From contig PDUO01000006.1 in NCBI GenBank assembly GCA_003008705.1, positions 815,295-879,294 of the forward strand: 64,000 nt of DNA, written 5' to 3'. A program made the position numbers and the translations under genes. This DNA is from Pezicula radicicola (taxonomy: Eukaryota; Ascomycota; Leotiomycetes; Helotiales; Dermateaceae). This document shows positions 24,363 to 36,634 of this stretch, in pieces (the stretch's first letter is position 1; each line of letters opens with the position of its first letter). The notes below the pieces were generated by a model, which was not told the origin of the DNA, ran no database searches, and saw only the letters and a program-made list of their open reading frames with translations.

Positions 24363-25187
24363 ATGCCATCCCTAGAAGTTCCCAACGCAACTCTCTACTA
24401 CGAAACCTTCGGCAATGGTGGCCCGCTCCTCCTTCTCATCCCAGGTGCCGATGGCAGAGGCACAGTCTTCCACCCCGTCGCCAAATTCCTTGCCGCGAAA
24501 TACAAAGTCGTATGCTGGGACCGACGTGGTTTCTCCAAGAGTCTACTCACAGGACCGCAAGATTTCGAAAATCGCTTGAATACCGATGCAGATGATGCTC
24601 ACCTACTGATCACCAACCTTTCACCATTGGAACCAGCAATTGTCTTCGGTACCTCTTCTGGTGCTATCGTATCTCAGAACTTGTTGATCCGTCACCCCGA
24701 AAGCGTTAAACTGGTTATCGCTCACGAACCACCGTCCCTCGCTGTGTTACCCGATCAATTCCGAATTGGCGCTACAGGCTTGATTCAACATGTCTATGAC
24801 ACTTATCGAGCTCAGGGCGTAGCGGCGGCCATGGAGGTTTTCTCCACAGGATTATCCGAGGGCGGTGATGGGGAGATGATGCGTCATTGCATGGATACCA
24901 AACGAGGTGATGAAATACGTGCTAATTCCTTGTATTGGTTTGAGTTTGAATTGAGACAATATACTTCTTCTCCTTTGGATTTGGATGCTATTTTGGCTTT
25001 GAAGGAGAAATATGTTCCTGCTGCTGGACTTGCTTCTGGGGATGGGCCGGGCGTTGGACCGATTTCTGTTATTGCTGGGTTTGTTGGGAAGGAGGTTGTT
25101 AGGTTGCCTGGTGGTCATATTGCTTATATGACTGAGCCGGAGGTGTTTGCGGATGCTTTGTTGAAGGTTTTGGAAGTTAGGTCTTAA
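24363..25187 (+). CDS. Alpha/beta hydrolase
   Basis: A 274-aa single-exon cytosolic alpha/beta hydrolase. Visible motifs: the oxyanion-side loop LLLLIPGADGRG (22-33), CWDRRGFSKS (51-60) and nucleophile elbow GTSSG (96-100, Ser98). Its C-terminal histidine, in GGHIAYM, is His252; the acid residue is not clear by eye. No signal peptide. It resembles small fungal esterase/epoxide-hydrolase-like or haloperoxidase-like enzymes; the substrate cannot be told. It is tail-to-tail with a Zn2Cys6 regulator about 150 bp downstream, a common regulator-enzyme pairing in fungi. The last 250 bp shift to a GT-rich codon style. Confidence 0.85.
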   Translation: MPSLEVPNATLYYETFGNGGPLLLLIPGADGRGTVFHPVAKFLAAKYKVVCWDRRGFSKSLLTGPQDFENRLNTDADDAHLLITNLSPLEPAIVFGTSSGAIVSQNLLIRHPESVKLVIAHEPPSLAVLPDQFRIGATGLIQHVYDTYRAQGVAAAMEVFSTGLSEGGDGEMMRHCMDTKRGDEIRANSLYWFEFELRQYTSSPLDLDAILALKEKYVPAAGLASGDGPGVGPISVIAGFVGKEVVRLPGGHIAYMTEPEVFADALLKVLEVRS

Positions 25188-25338
25188 GCACCTGTCCGCT
25201 AGGTTCAGAATGGAGATTGCCGCTAGGTAGTATCAACTTTTTTCACTTACAGATTTTTGACTTGTAAGGAGATTAAATAGCCTCCATTGAACCATGTGTG
25301 ATATTCTTTGCTAAGCCATTCGCGTAACTGGTTGTAAC

Positions 25339-27825
25339 TCACTCCAACCCGTCAAAATTGATAGTTTGTGACCAAAACCATGAATCATCTAAAGGATCAG
25401 AACTCGTGGGATTGAAGTAGCTAAGATCCATAATGCCCCTCCAATCGGACATTATTTCTGGGGCTTGCTCGGAAGAAGATTCGGTGCTGTCAGGAATTGT
25501 CTCATTACTTGTCGCGTTCTCGCGCGCAATTGGCGTACCTTTTTTCACATCAAATAAGTATGGTAAATGGGACATACAGAAACTGTTAGAGATAGTAGCA
25601 ACTGACTTTGATCTTTCGCAGCCGAAATACGACGTCTAAATTCTTGCAGAGCCTCAATTCCTCGAGGAACTGCTTGAAGCTGAACTTTATTGTAGTCAAT
25701 CACTTCGATGGCCCGGTCCCACGAGGCATTCACGGAATCTGAACTAAGATCCATTTCTAACTGTGGGCATAAGGCTGCGGCTATAAGAACCGTGGCAGCA
25801 GCAAATGAGACTTGGGGACACAATTAGTTATTAAGTTTGAATGGATGATATCTTTGAGCAATATAAGAAAGGTTCCACCTACAATACACTGCATGCCAGC
25901 TTGGGCTACGGTAAGTACTTCGAAAATGGCCATGCAAGCTTTCGATGATCTTATGAGCAGTAGAGACACATATACGGCCCATATCGACGGAAAGGCTTTC
26001 CTCGAGGCCTGACAAATATTGTGGATCGCCATATTCAAGATTTGCAATGCCTCCCTTGCCTGATCTGAGTAACCAAGGCCTGAGTATGAGAATGCGTATG
26101 TAAAGAGACCTAACATGATTAACATAATTATTCGAACTATAATGAAACAGATCCTCGCAGACCTGCAATAAAGTGTCTGTGCTTGCATATGGAAGCAGCC
26201 CGAAGGGTCGTTGGAAGGTCCGCCTGGAACTTTAAGATGTGCTGGTAAAGAATTAAGGAAGTTGTCAAGTCTTGAATTTAGAGCAAGGCTGTTGGAAAAT
26301 CGTTGCTGATGTGTTGTCTCTGCCTTATCGGACAAAGGCGTTCTGATATTGCTTTCATCTAGAGAATATAGCATACATAAGACATCGTAAAGGATGTCAA
26401 AAATTTTGATAGAATATACAAAGTACTCCATGCGGGACTTGACATTGGTGGGCTGCAGGCCTCGAGTCGTGGTAGACAAGTACTTGTCGTCGATTGCTTC
26501 TGGAAGAGGAACAGACCAGATATTTGAAAATGTTGTGGGTCGACCAAAAGTTGTAGCTGTCATCCTGATGAAGGTTGTTAGTGGAAATATACGACTTGGT
26601 CCACATCCAAAAAGATCGTGAGAGCTCACCTATCTGCCATGACGCAAATATACCACACTCTACGTCTCATTTCTCTATCTAATTGGGTCTCATTCGCTGT
26701 TTTGCTTCTATCCAGATGCAAACCAAGACCTTGCGCAACCCTAAACGCAATTCCCATTACGTTCCAACATCGATTGCCATATCTCGTTGATTGAAGATAT
26801 ATACCAGTCAGCAAGAGTACTTGCAGAATGGGAAGTGAGTACTTGTCCAGAGTATCAAGAGGCACCAATCTCCGGGACCTATTATAAAACTGATCCGCAA
26901 GGTGTATCCTCTGTTGATACTCAAGGTCCTCACAATCCTGGCATCCAAGAGCAAACACAATGTTCAGAATTGCGTAAAGAATCGGCTTTTCAATCGTCTC
27001 ATTCTGAGCTATAGGTTTTTGGGATTGTTTTGGATTCCAAAGCTGCTTGTAGGATTCATGGAGTGTCGGCCAATGTATGACGGGGAAAATTGGATGAATA
27101 AAGTTCCAGAAACACTCCATCAAATTATCTGCAAGCTCTCGTTCTGGAAGTACCATGGCACTCATATCCCAGGAAAATGACGATTCTATCGCTAGCGGCG
27201 TAACGTTGGATCTTGAGATACGGTCTTCGCCTACCTTACTTGCTGTAGCTGTAGGTTGTGGCGAGTTACTACGAGGACTTGTAGCGTTGATGACATGTTT
27301 AATAAACGCCGTAGTTGAAGGGAGTCCACAGATAATCCCATCGCTTTCATTGGAGCTATCAACAGACGTGTGGCGGTTAGTCGTTTCGTGGCTCATCGTG
27401 CCGAAGATGCCTTCTGGTGTATGTTGTTTAGGGTTCAGCAATGCGACATCTCTTGCTTGATAAAGTGAGTTTCCTTGTAATCTAGACCTTTGGCTAGTAT
27501 ATTCGTGTTCAAATATCTCCGGCCGTTCTTCGCCTTCGGGAACAAATCTGTAAGGCTCGTTAATATTGGCCAGGGCCTTTTATACGAGATGGTGGTAGGA
27601 TTCTAGTAAGAAAATTCCTTCCAGAGGCGGCATCACAAACATAGGGATTTCATACATGCATTGATTTTGAATCATTCTTGAGGTACAAGATGAGCAAAAG
27701 GGTCGATTGCCATCACAACGCGTCTTACGAGTACGGCACGGGGTGCAGGCTATCAGTACTCTTGACTTTTGACGCTTGTCTCGATGTCCATATGGACTCG
27801 AAGCCTTGGATTGTTTAGAAGACAT
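25339..27825 (-). CDS. Zn(II)2Cys6 transcription factor with fungal-specific TF domain
   Basis: A nuclear regulator of about 714 aa. Modelled exons: complement(join(25339..25518,25578..25810,25883..26109,26163..26564,26630..27547,27641..27825)). The zinc cluster is at residues 27-56 (C27, C30, C37, C44, C47, C56; spacing 2-6-6-2-8) after a basic N-terminus. The middle domain (about 185-450) has FWNFIHPIFPVIHWPT, RLVPLDTLDKYSLPILQVL, RYGNRCWNVMGIAFRVAQGLGLH and MRRRVWYICVMADR, the hallmarks of PF04082. Five of the six exons are fixed by conserved residues at junctions. The last intron (donor GTATGT at 25577, acceptor near 25519) is uncertain; without it the protein ends about 60 residues earlier, at 25545. 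It probably controls the convergent hydrolase or other local genes, by inference. Confidence 0.85.
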
Positions 27826-28759
27826 GTAGCCGACTTTTGAAGCTCTGAACGAGATACCTTCGTATGCTGTCAGCTTGTTGATGTGCCTTTAATAAGTTCG
27901 CGATAAAATAGCCCCGAGCGCATCGCGTCTCAATATGGCTGGCGGATGATACTTTATCCACTTTCCGAGCTCCGTATTCGTCTAACAAACATTCCAAGTA
28001 CCTATTTAGGTTTTTTACAGCTTTGAAGGACTGCTAGGGGCTTAAAGGGAGTGTAGTCTTTATTTTATTGCTTTAAAAACTGCTAAGCGACCGTGTCTTG
28101 AACGTGTTCTTTAATAAAATGGACTTGGGTGAAAGATGCTTGGTGTAGGACTTATTTGGAGTTTAATGGCTTGAATGTCTATCATGGGTCTCCGAGATTT
28201 GGTAACCAAAATATCATAAGATTTGTATTTTCTCCTCAGGTTTGCTTCACATGATAAATAACACTTATGAGCTCTCACAACAAGAGAAAAATATACGACA
28301 CGTGACCAAGCCCCCCTTTCTTCTCTTAGCGAGCACCCAATCTCTATCTAAAGACTTCACACTAATAGGCCAACGTGAAGTACTAATGACTTGGCAACTC
28401 ATTAGTACATAGCTTGGTCTAATATTAATGTGCATGCTGGAGCTTATGTGCTAGTATACCTAGTAGATTTTAGTACCCATCAGCTAGCCAACTCATAACT
28501 ATTCGTTCGGTCGTTCCACGTTTACTTTGTCTTACTTCATACCATAACAAGAGATTCAAATGATAACATCTTTTTTTCTGAGCCCTAAGGGTAAGAGCTA
28601 ATTCAGATAATAATCCAGCAAACTTTCCAAGACGCATCCTTTCCCACATCGGTCGCAAAGCAAGTTGCGTCTCAAGATGTCAAACCAAACTGAAAATACG
28701 ACTTCGAAGGCCGATACTCGACCCGGCCAAGGAAACCAACATAAAATGAGGTAATGGAG
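27826..28759. other. Intergenic, regulator promoter side
   Basis: About 930 bp, AT-rich. Small minus-strand frames at 27815-27997 and 28470-28658 show no support. Confidence 0.4.
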
Positions 28760-30255
28760 TTCTACTACAGCATTTCCGAATCAATTCTTGTACTTGTGGC
28801 CAGAAGTAGTACAAGTGAATGGGAGCCACTACGGTATAATCCAAAACCAAAGGTAAGTCTTACAGTCTTACAGTCTTAATTGCTTTGCAAGAGAGGCTTT
28901 TGAAACGACTTAAGTAACCCACTTGATTTGAATAGCTTACTTATTCTATAGTTGTCAAAAATTTGATAGCTAACCTCTCAAATAGTCGATCTTCAATATT
29001 GGTACCAACGGTAAAGTCCATAGGAAGTTAGGGCCCGGAACTAAATCCGATTTAAGAGCTAAGATTTTATAAGCACTAGTTGATTCACTAAGTCAAGATG
29101 TATGTCAACTTGGATGCTACAGAACTGGGCTAGTGCTGAATAAGAGTCCTCCTGTTATTCTTATAGGAGTTATACCAGGATCAACGACTTTTGAGAAAGC
29201 ACTCCCCGTGCTTGAAAGTATTATGGAAATGTGTGATCAGAATGGATTAGAGAATGCTGAGATTGAATTTATGGAAATGGCTATTGGATTTGGAGAAAAA
29301 AATTGCTGACATGGAACTAGAAGGGGGCATTCAGGATGTTCTCCGCGAAGACAAGACGGTCTACTTGCCAGATGCAGCTCACCCACGGATTGGCTATAGC
29401 TTCGGTTCGGGAACGGATACCCTTGGTTGCTATTTAACAAGAGATGGCCCTTCTAGCGGTCGGTATGCTTTGACTAACCCTCATGTTGATCGTCTAATGG
29501 GCCGAGCTATTGCTTCCTCAGACCGCGGCAGTCTGGGTACCGCTAAGCCCTTTGCCCAGAATTGGGTATTGTTATCAAATGTTACGGGATTTTCTGGTGC
29601 TCAGAGTACAGTAAACTTAGTAAGTTCTAGATAACCGAGTCTCCAAGCTTGCTGTTCTTCGCCACCTGCTAAAATTACTTCTAGTTGCCTGATATCGGCC
29701 AATTATTTGATAGCAATGATTTATATCTTATGAATCATGGCCTCGAAGTAGACGACAAATTCGACCTTATAATAATCAACGACAAGATCGTTTGTGATAC
29801 CACTGTTCGATCTCTCCCAGGAACATGGTACAAGTACGAGGTGATTAGGAACGCCATCAAGAGAAACCCAAAATGTCTTACGAGTCCTCAAGCATGGTGG
29901 GAGTAGAGGATGGACTGCCGGTAGAGTCAACGAGATTGAAGCCAGCATAGAACAAGACAATGGTCAGTTCGCTACCATGCTAGTGGTTATAAATGCAATT
30001 GCTCGCAAACCCTTCAGTCGGCAGAAGGATTCTGGCTCGAATATTTTTGATTACAAAGGCAAGGTTCTTGGGCAGGCCAACTCGATTACTTTCCCCAACA
30101 CTAATGAAGGAAATACAATAGTGACTTATATGGCACCAATTGAATTCGTCTTCAATGATATCAAGAGTGTCACTAAGGCCAAGAGAGTTGAATTCATCCA
30201 CATTCAGATAAGAGATATGGACGACGCTATTGGCGCAGATACTTTAGCAAATTAG
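28760..30255 (+). pseudogene. Decayed trypsin-like serine peptidase gene (fungal S1-type)
   Basis: Protein-like sequence runs the length of this block in shifting frames with several stops. Landmarks in order: LWPEVVQVNG, LGPGTKSDLRAKIL (then a stop), SPPVILIGVIPGST, DTLGCYLTRDG, YALTNPHV (His of a triad), NWVLLSNVTG, then DSGSNIFDYKGKVLG (a GDSGS-like Ser site, here KDSGS) and YMAPIEFVFNDIK. This order, with an N-terminal region, a GTLGxY/TxxHV box and an SGS/GKVVG/PIExVFxDI end, is what I know from uncharacterised fungal trypsin-like peptidase proteins. At least three frame changes and in-frame stops make it non-functional as one protein. The longest remnants are 29254-29634, 29685-29906 and 29977-30255. 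Confidence 0.62.
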
Positions 30256-30841
30256 ATCACTCAAATCAAGAGAGTAACCAAGAAAGTGCGTTACCTAAAT
30301 CATATAAGTTACTCAAAAAACCAACTGACCTAAACCAAGTGAGTTGCCTACACAAGTTAATTACTAAGGATCACTATATTAAAATTTATTTTGTGCAATT
30401 ATTATTGCATATGAGACGGCGGCAAGCTCGAATCATTTGCAAACTTACTAAGAAAGGATATTTAGAAGTGAGAGAAGAAAATGTTTTAGTTAAAGCATAG
30501 TGTCCATATCGTGTCTTGACTAAAATCCTAGTGCATTGTTGGTTAGGTTTTTAGCTTTGTACATGATGTTAGGACCGAACTAGTTTATGCTTTGCGGAGA
30601 AAGCCCACAAGAAAACGCAAAGACAATAATCATGTTGTGTGTACAATTCTTACGCATAAATACGCATAAACAACCTAATTTTCCTGTAACACTTAACATA
30701 GAATCACAGACGCTAAAGGGACCATCTACTATCTACGAATTTCTAGAATCTCGGCGTTTCGAGTTCGATGCATTGATTTGCATACATCTAGGACTATCCC
30801 CCTAGTCGCCACCAAAAAAAAACAGGGTTTATTCGAGTATA
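30256..30841. other. Intergenic, AT-rich
   Basis: About 590 bp. A 72-codon frame at 30587-30805 has no recognisable features. Confidence 0.35.
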
Positions 30842-31276
30842 TAGCTGGCTGGGGTGTTTGTTAAGTCCGATGGGGTGTTTCGCTATACTTACTAACCTAA
30901 ATAGGTATAGTAAAACACCCCAGCACCATTCACCATATAAATATATAAACCCTGTAACCCCATCAAAAAAAAAAAAACTAACTAACCCTAACCCCTAACC
31001 AACCTAACCCTAACCTTCCTAACCCTAATAAATCTTTAATATTAATTAACCTTCTTATTATTCTATTACTTTTCTATTACTTTTCTATTACAATAGATTA
31101 AATATTAAATATAATACAATATTATTACAATAGAAAAGCAATTAAGCTATTGTAATCCTATTGCAATAGTAGTCTAAGCCTAATTAGGCTTAGACAAATA
31201 CCCCACCACCTTTCACCATATAAATCAAAACCCCTGGAAACACCCCATCGGACTTAACAAACACCCCAACCAACTA
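30842..31276. mobile_element. MITE-like TIR element with internal telomere-like repeats
   Basis: A 435-bp element. Left end TAGCTGGCTGGGGTGTTTGT pairs with the right end (reverse complement TAGTTGGTTGGGGTGTTTGT); the match continues through TAAGTCCGATGGGGTGTTT, about 39 bp. A second shared block, CACCATATAAAT, lies on both sides. The interior has a run of CCCTAA-type motifs (30981-31029) and an AT-rich palindrome. No coding capacity, so non-autonomous. Confidence 0.75.
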
Positions 31277-31775
31277 CCTCCCGGTTTAGTCAAAGGGGGA
31301 TAGTAGGCTAAGCTTGGAAGCTGAGATCGCTTATCCTTTTTTCATAAGCGGACTTGGAACTACACTAAGCGTAGATATTCTGAATACCTATTCAACCCAA
31401 TTAAAGAACGAGCCTTATGACAGGGATACTGAGCAGGTCTCTCGTCATGTGATTGAGTTAGTGACGCGCGCGCGAGACCCAAAGCCTTTTGGACTCCGAT
31501 CCCGTAAGCTAAGCCACTTTAGGCGAAGCAATGGCGGAGAAGAGTTGAAACCTTCGGATGTCGGGGCGCAAAGTAAAAGAAAGAGGAGAAACTGCTCTTT
31601 CACCTCCACAATTACCTTATATCTTCCATTTACATCTGACCTTACTGTTCATTGTGCTCTTGGAAAACACTTGGTTTCGGCGACTGTCCAGATAAAGCGA
31701 CGCCTCTTTTCACTAAAGCCGTTTTAGGAATTCTTTCCTCCGGTGTTCCAAAGACGCCATACTGTACTTTGCAAA
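31277..31775. other. Intergenic, regulator upstream region
   Basis: 500 bp. An open frame at 31314-31727 is not supported; it has no homologous motif and overlaps the expected 5' region of the next gene. Confidence 0.35.
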
Positions 31776-33842
31776 ATGGAGGAGCAACCCAAGGAACAAC
31801 CGCCCAGAAATGCTTGTGTATCTTGCAGAGCAAAGAAGATTAGGTGTCTTCCGTCAGATGTTCCTGGAACCTGCCAAAAGTACGCCGTTGTTCAATTGGC
31901 TCACCATAAACTCGGCTTCTTGCTGACTACTTTACAGATGCCAACGTTTACAGCAAGAATGTAAATTACCAGGGGTCATACTGCGTCCGAGACGAAAGAA
32001 ACGTACTTATTAGTATAATGAAATCAAAACCACATCCCATACTGATTCGTTATAGTTGTCAATCGAATTGAACAACTGGAAAAGAGCTTAAGCAATGTTA
32101 CTGCAGAACTGGTTGAGCAGCGGGCTTCGGAATCATCCTCTGTATCTGACGTGCATAATCCAATCACAGCAGCCACTTCAAGTAATTTGGATTTTAACTC
32201 CTCCAACAAGCTTCCCAGCGCTCTATGTTCTTCGCACTACGAGGATGTCATTCAAAAAGGGATGTTGACTCCCGAGTATGCCGAAAGCCTTCTCTCGCAG
32301 TTCAAAAATATGGCCGAGAACTTTCCATATATCGTCATCCCTGAGGGCTCAACTATTTCAGACTATAGAAGTGAGCGACCGATGCTTTTTCTAGCCATAT
32401 TGGCCTCGGCTTCATGGCAAGACCGATCATTGCAGATCACCTTAGAACAACACTACTTGAACGAATTAAGCGTGAGAATGGTAGTCAAAGGCGAGCAAAG
32501 CCTTGATATACTTCAGGGTCTCTTGGTTCATCTGGCGTGGTAAGTCCCCATGCTGTCCCGTACACCATTTGATACACTCTCAATATTGACTTGTTCAGGT
32601 GCCATTTTTATATGAAGTCTGCTTATCGACTAGTAGCATTTGCTGTTTCAAATGTAATCAGCCTTGGCCTTGATTGTAAAACCCGTACAAATGGATCACG
32701 AGTCTCACGTCTCAATTTTGAATTCCTACGAAAACCAGACCCTCAGTTCCAGTCAAGCTCTGGGTTCTGGGGAGCTGAAGCGAAACGTGCTTACATCGGA
32801 TGCTATGTTGTGTCCACCTCGTAAGTCTCTTGAATACGTCTCTTCTTCATAGCCTAACACTAACAAAAATATGAGATACGCATTATGTCTTAGAAAAGCT
32901 GGAGCTCTACGCTATTCTAAATATTTGGAAGAATGTGCCCTGTCACTAGCCGCAGAAAACCAGACGTTTTCCGATATTTCCCTTATTCACTATGTACGGC
33001 TGATGCGTTACGCCGAAGAGGTTAATGAGATCTTTGGTTATAATGACTGTGAACAAGTTCTGCACTTTACGGATGAACGGTTGCAGTTCTATATCAAGTA
33101 TTTTGATACTCAGATGCAGGCACTAAAATCCAGTATACCTATTGGACTCTCCAGTGACAGTAAGTTCTCGAGCCTTAGTTTACGAGTTTTTGACTATTTG
33201 CTGAATTTACGTCTAGTCATGTTAACCGCGTCTCATACTCTCATATCTGCGTATACCCACGAGATTGGGCTATATAACATGTCTGGTACAAATCTGTCAC
33301 CCGCGCGGATGACGATACTCCATGATTGCTTGATTAGCATACACCATATCCTCGACTTGATCAATACCACAGATGATCGGAAATTTCAAACAATTATGGG
33401 ATACAGTTGGGCTAGGGTCCATTACTCAATTAATCTAGCCATAGAACTTACTTTGGGTATCGTTTCCCCTTCATGGAATATTGAGTCTGTGCGGGATATC
33501 ATCAAACTAGAGGTGTACCTGGACCTTCTTTGCGCTCGATTGATGGACCACAGTTTAAGAGTGCAATCTCCAGAAGGAAAGAGTAACTGGTTCCAGGTGC
33601 TTGCGGACAATTTGACTGGGATAAGGAATAAGTATACGAATGGTTTGCGCATGAGGGGAATACTGGTGCCTGATCGACAAAGCCAAATTTTGCAGGACGG
33701 AACTGGCATTGTAGTCCCACAGAACACAGCTGTTGAAAATGTTCCATATGGTTACACGGACATTAACACGATGGACTTCATGCTGAATGATTGGTCATGG
33801 TTGCCGCCGGATCCTAGCTTATATGCGAATCAAACAATGTAA
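31776..33842 (+). CDS. Zn(II)2Cys6 transcription factor
   Basis: A 613-aa nuclear regulator in five exons, join(31776..31879,31938..32002,32056..32539,32599..32820,32876..33842). The binuclear zinc cluster spans residues 14-43 (C14, C17, C24, C33, C36, C43; spacing 2-6-8-2-6) and is itself split by the first intron after the third-fourth cysteine loop. A short coiled-coil linker follows (RIEQLEKSLSNV, about 57-70), then a long helical middle region with SERPMLFLAILASAS, YLNELSVRMV, LDILQGLLVHLAW and FWGAEAKRAYIGCYVVSTS, as in leucine-zipper-linked fungal regulators. All junctions restore frame. It lies directly beside a TIR element (30842-31276). The target is unknown; no enzyme gene is adjacent. 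Confidence 0.85.
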
Positions 33843-34504
33843 CTGATTCTTCCGCACAAACGATGAAAGGCATGGCGCTACACAACTCAATTAAGCATCA
33901 GTAATACGCTCGAATCTCGAAGAATCTTCAGCAAAACCGAAGGACGACTTAGAAGACATTGGATAGACATTGGATAGACATTGGAGAGCTTGTATTTAAA
34001 CGGGAGTGTCTGCTATCCTATTGCCTTTTAAATATCTGAATACTGTTCCCTACCGATGAATGGGTATGACAAACTTGGATAGACTATGGAAAGGAGAAAC
34101 TCGTAGCCTTTTCATGAAATCGACTACATTTATTACAAGTAAGTGCATACATCGTTTTATGAAGGGAAGTATGGTAGTAATTAACAGAAGCACAGGTCAT
34201 AATGCTCAAAGTGTTCGGCCTTCTTGAAAAGCAGATTGTAAATCAATATAGAAATTCATCACTGGCTCTCAACAATCTCTATTGCAATCCTTGCAAATGC
34301 TACTAATTTATTAACCCTTATACAATTACAACCAACACAATCCCCATCATAGCCTCAATACAACTACACTTAGCCCGACATATCTTCATTAGCCACCGTC
34401 ACCCTAACTAACCCTTAGATCCCTGGAAACTGTAGAAAAGCCTATGATTGTTGGTTTCATCTCGATTTTACTACAAACAGATTTAGCTTTTGACTTTTGC
34501 CTGT
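33843..34504. other. Convergent intergenic region
   Basis: 660 bp between the regulator and kinase stop codons. Contains a short tandem TTGGATAGACA repeat near 33958-33985. No gene. Confidence 0.4.
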
Positions 34505-36634
34505 CTAAATCCCTCCCATGTCTACATCCGGCATATCCTCTGGAACATGTAGCGAAGAAACTGGAGCGATATCTCTACGATAACCAGGAGTCATATCACC
34601 CATCCCCCGTGAGTAATTCATAGGATTTGGATCTGAATTCGAACTCATTCCAGGTTCGTCGTAGTAATCCCAGTATTCTTCATTCTCATTGCCTTGGTTT
34701 GAATCGTCCCACCATTTCAGAGTAAGAATGATATTTCTAAGTAGTTCTTTAGTCCTAGGTCTCTGTCCTGGTTCTTGTGCTATACTGTGCCAAAGTGAAT
34801 TTCGAAGCTGCTCGGAATAGGCACCGTCCGGTATGTATCTCTTCATGTTGGCCCCGAAGGTGGTATAGGCGGATTCAATCCTGTATATATCGTAGTCATG
34901 TACGCATATTTTATGAAATTCTGGATCTTGATTTCGTGTTAATAGATGATATATGCATTTAGAGAGTGACCAGACGTTTGTCCAGGGGCCGTATCTATGT
35001 ATGTTTTTTGAGTAACGGTCGAAAATTCGTGTGAATTCCTACTTAAACGTTAGGGCTTGCAGGAAGATATTTTAAGATACTTAGTGGTAGCTTACAGGTG
35101 CGCGCCAGCCATCTGTCCCGGCTAGTTTAGTTCTATTCCAATTTTCCTCATTCTGATCTTCAACCCTGTGTTGTAGCGCAAGACCAAAATCTGCGACCTA
35201 AGATGAAACTTTAGCGCCTTTTAAAGTATGTGGGATATAAGGAAGTTATACCTTGAATATAGGTGCTGTTCTATGTGGACCGTTATCTAAACTCCCCAAT
35301 AAGACTATTTGAGTCGTCAGTGGCGAACTCTCAAAGATGGATTAAGGATTCAACATTACCGTTCTCAGTCTTGATATCGAGATGAGTTACAGGAACAACA
35401 CCAGTCGGAGCAAATATATCACCGGTTATCTCTTCCTGACCAGTCTCCAATGTTACAGCAGCTCTCGCCAAACATTGCCAAATCCTCCAAACCAACTCTT
35501 CAGGTATTGGATTATCAGCACTATAATGACTAAAACCACACACAATCTATTAGCGGTAGAACTTTCCCAACCTCCAACAAACCATGGAACATACTTATTC
35601 ATCTTCCTAATAAACCCATCCATATCCCCATTCTCACAAAACTCCAAATAAATTCTCCCAACCCTCGCATTCGGATCCAAAAACCCAGAACCACCACCTT
35701 GACCATCCCAATAACCCTTGATCAATCTAACAGTATGTGTACCCCCACCTTCACTTAACAACTGTATATAATACGCCTCATTCTCCAATAGATCAAAAGA
35801 CATATTATGTTGTTTAACAACCACACTCTCAGTCTTCCCATTATAAATATTAGTCCTCTGCCATAACCCGACGATTCCAAAACCTCCTCTTCCTAGAAAC
35901 TTGACTCCGCGCCAGCCAGGTTGTCCTAGTATTTCCCATGTAGATGATGAAGCTAACCATCTACTTTCTGCTGCTTGATCCCATGGCGAGTTGAAATTTG
36001 TGGCTTGTTGAGGGGGTATTGGTGGTATTTGCACGGGTGGTTGTGGAGGTGGTTGCAATTGAGGGTTTATTTGGGCATTAGGATTTTGTTGGGCTGGTAG
36101 TTGATTTGGAATAGGTTGCTGTACAGGAGGTTGTGGAGGAGGTAGCGGAGGTGGATTTGGTATTCCCCGTCCTCTTCCTCGCCCTACTCCTGGTATTCCT
36201 CGTCCTACTCCTGGTATTCCTCGCCCGGCCCCTCCTGCTCCTCGTCCTGGCCTTCCTATTCCTCCTCGTTGTCCCGCTAGTGGGCCTCCACGTTGCCCTC
36301 CTAGTGGTCCTCCTCGTTGCCCTCCTCGTTGCCCTCCGCGTTGCCCTCCTAGTGGTCCCCCTCGTTGTCCTCCTCGCTGTCCTCGTCCAGCACCTCCTCG
36401 ATTATTTGCAGCCCCTCGATTATTTGCAGCCCCTCGATTATTTGCAGCACCTCGATTATTTACGGCCCCTCGATTATTTGCGCCCCCTCCTCTGCCAGTG
36501 GGTGCCTGCTGTTGTTGTGGTGGGTTTAACTTTTGTACTTTCGTCGCTGATCTACCACCAGGTCCTGTTGCTGATTGTTGAAAGGGATTTTGATCTTGGC
36601 TTTGATCATCTGCCTTCCTCTTTGATCGATCCAT
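34505..36634 (-). CDS. Protein kinase with long RGG/Pro/Gln-rich N-terminus
   Basis: A 632-aa protein in five exons: complement(join(34505..35038,35096..35197,35252..35304,35360..35529,35595..36634)). Residues 1-30 are polar; 46-158 are nearly pure low-complexity: four to five tandem NNRGA units (53-80), then GGQRGG(PL) repeats and GIPGVGRG repeats. A Pro/Gln-rich stretch runs to about 212. The kinase domain (about 235-545) has GRGGFG (249-254), Lys274, catalytic loop HLDIKTEN (396-403; Asp398, Lys400, Asn403), DFG (424-426) and a RAPEF end of the activation segment. HRD is HLD, so it lacks the RD arginine. A tail rich in Asp/Glu/Asn/Met follows. All catalytic residues are present, so it is probably active. 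RGG tracts usually bind RNA or drive condensates; that role here is inference. Confidence 0.82.
36308..36480 (-). repeat. Coding minisatellite: NNRGA and GGQRGG units
   Basis: Within the kinase first exon, 15-bp units encoding N-N-R-G-A repeat four to five times at about 36395-36477, adjoining 12-18 bp units encoding GGQRGG(PL). Such arrays often vary in copy number between strains. Confidence 0.75.

Noticed and set aside
31314..31727. 137-codon plus-strand frame before the Zn2Cys6 gene
   Set aside because: No domain, not joinable to the regulator; likely chance in the upstream region.
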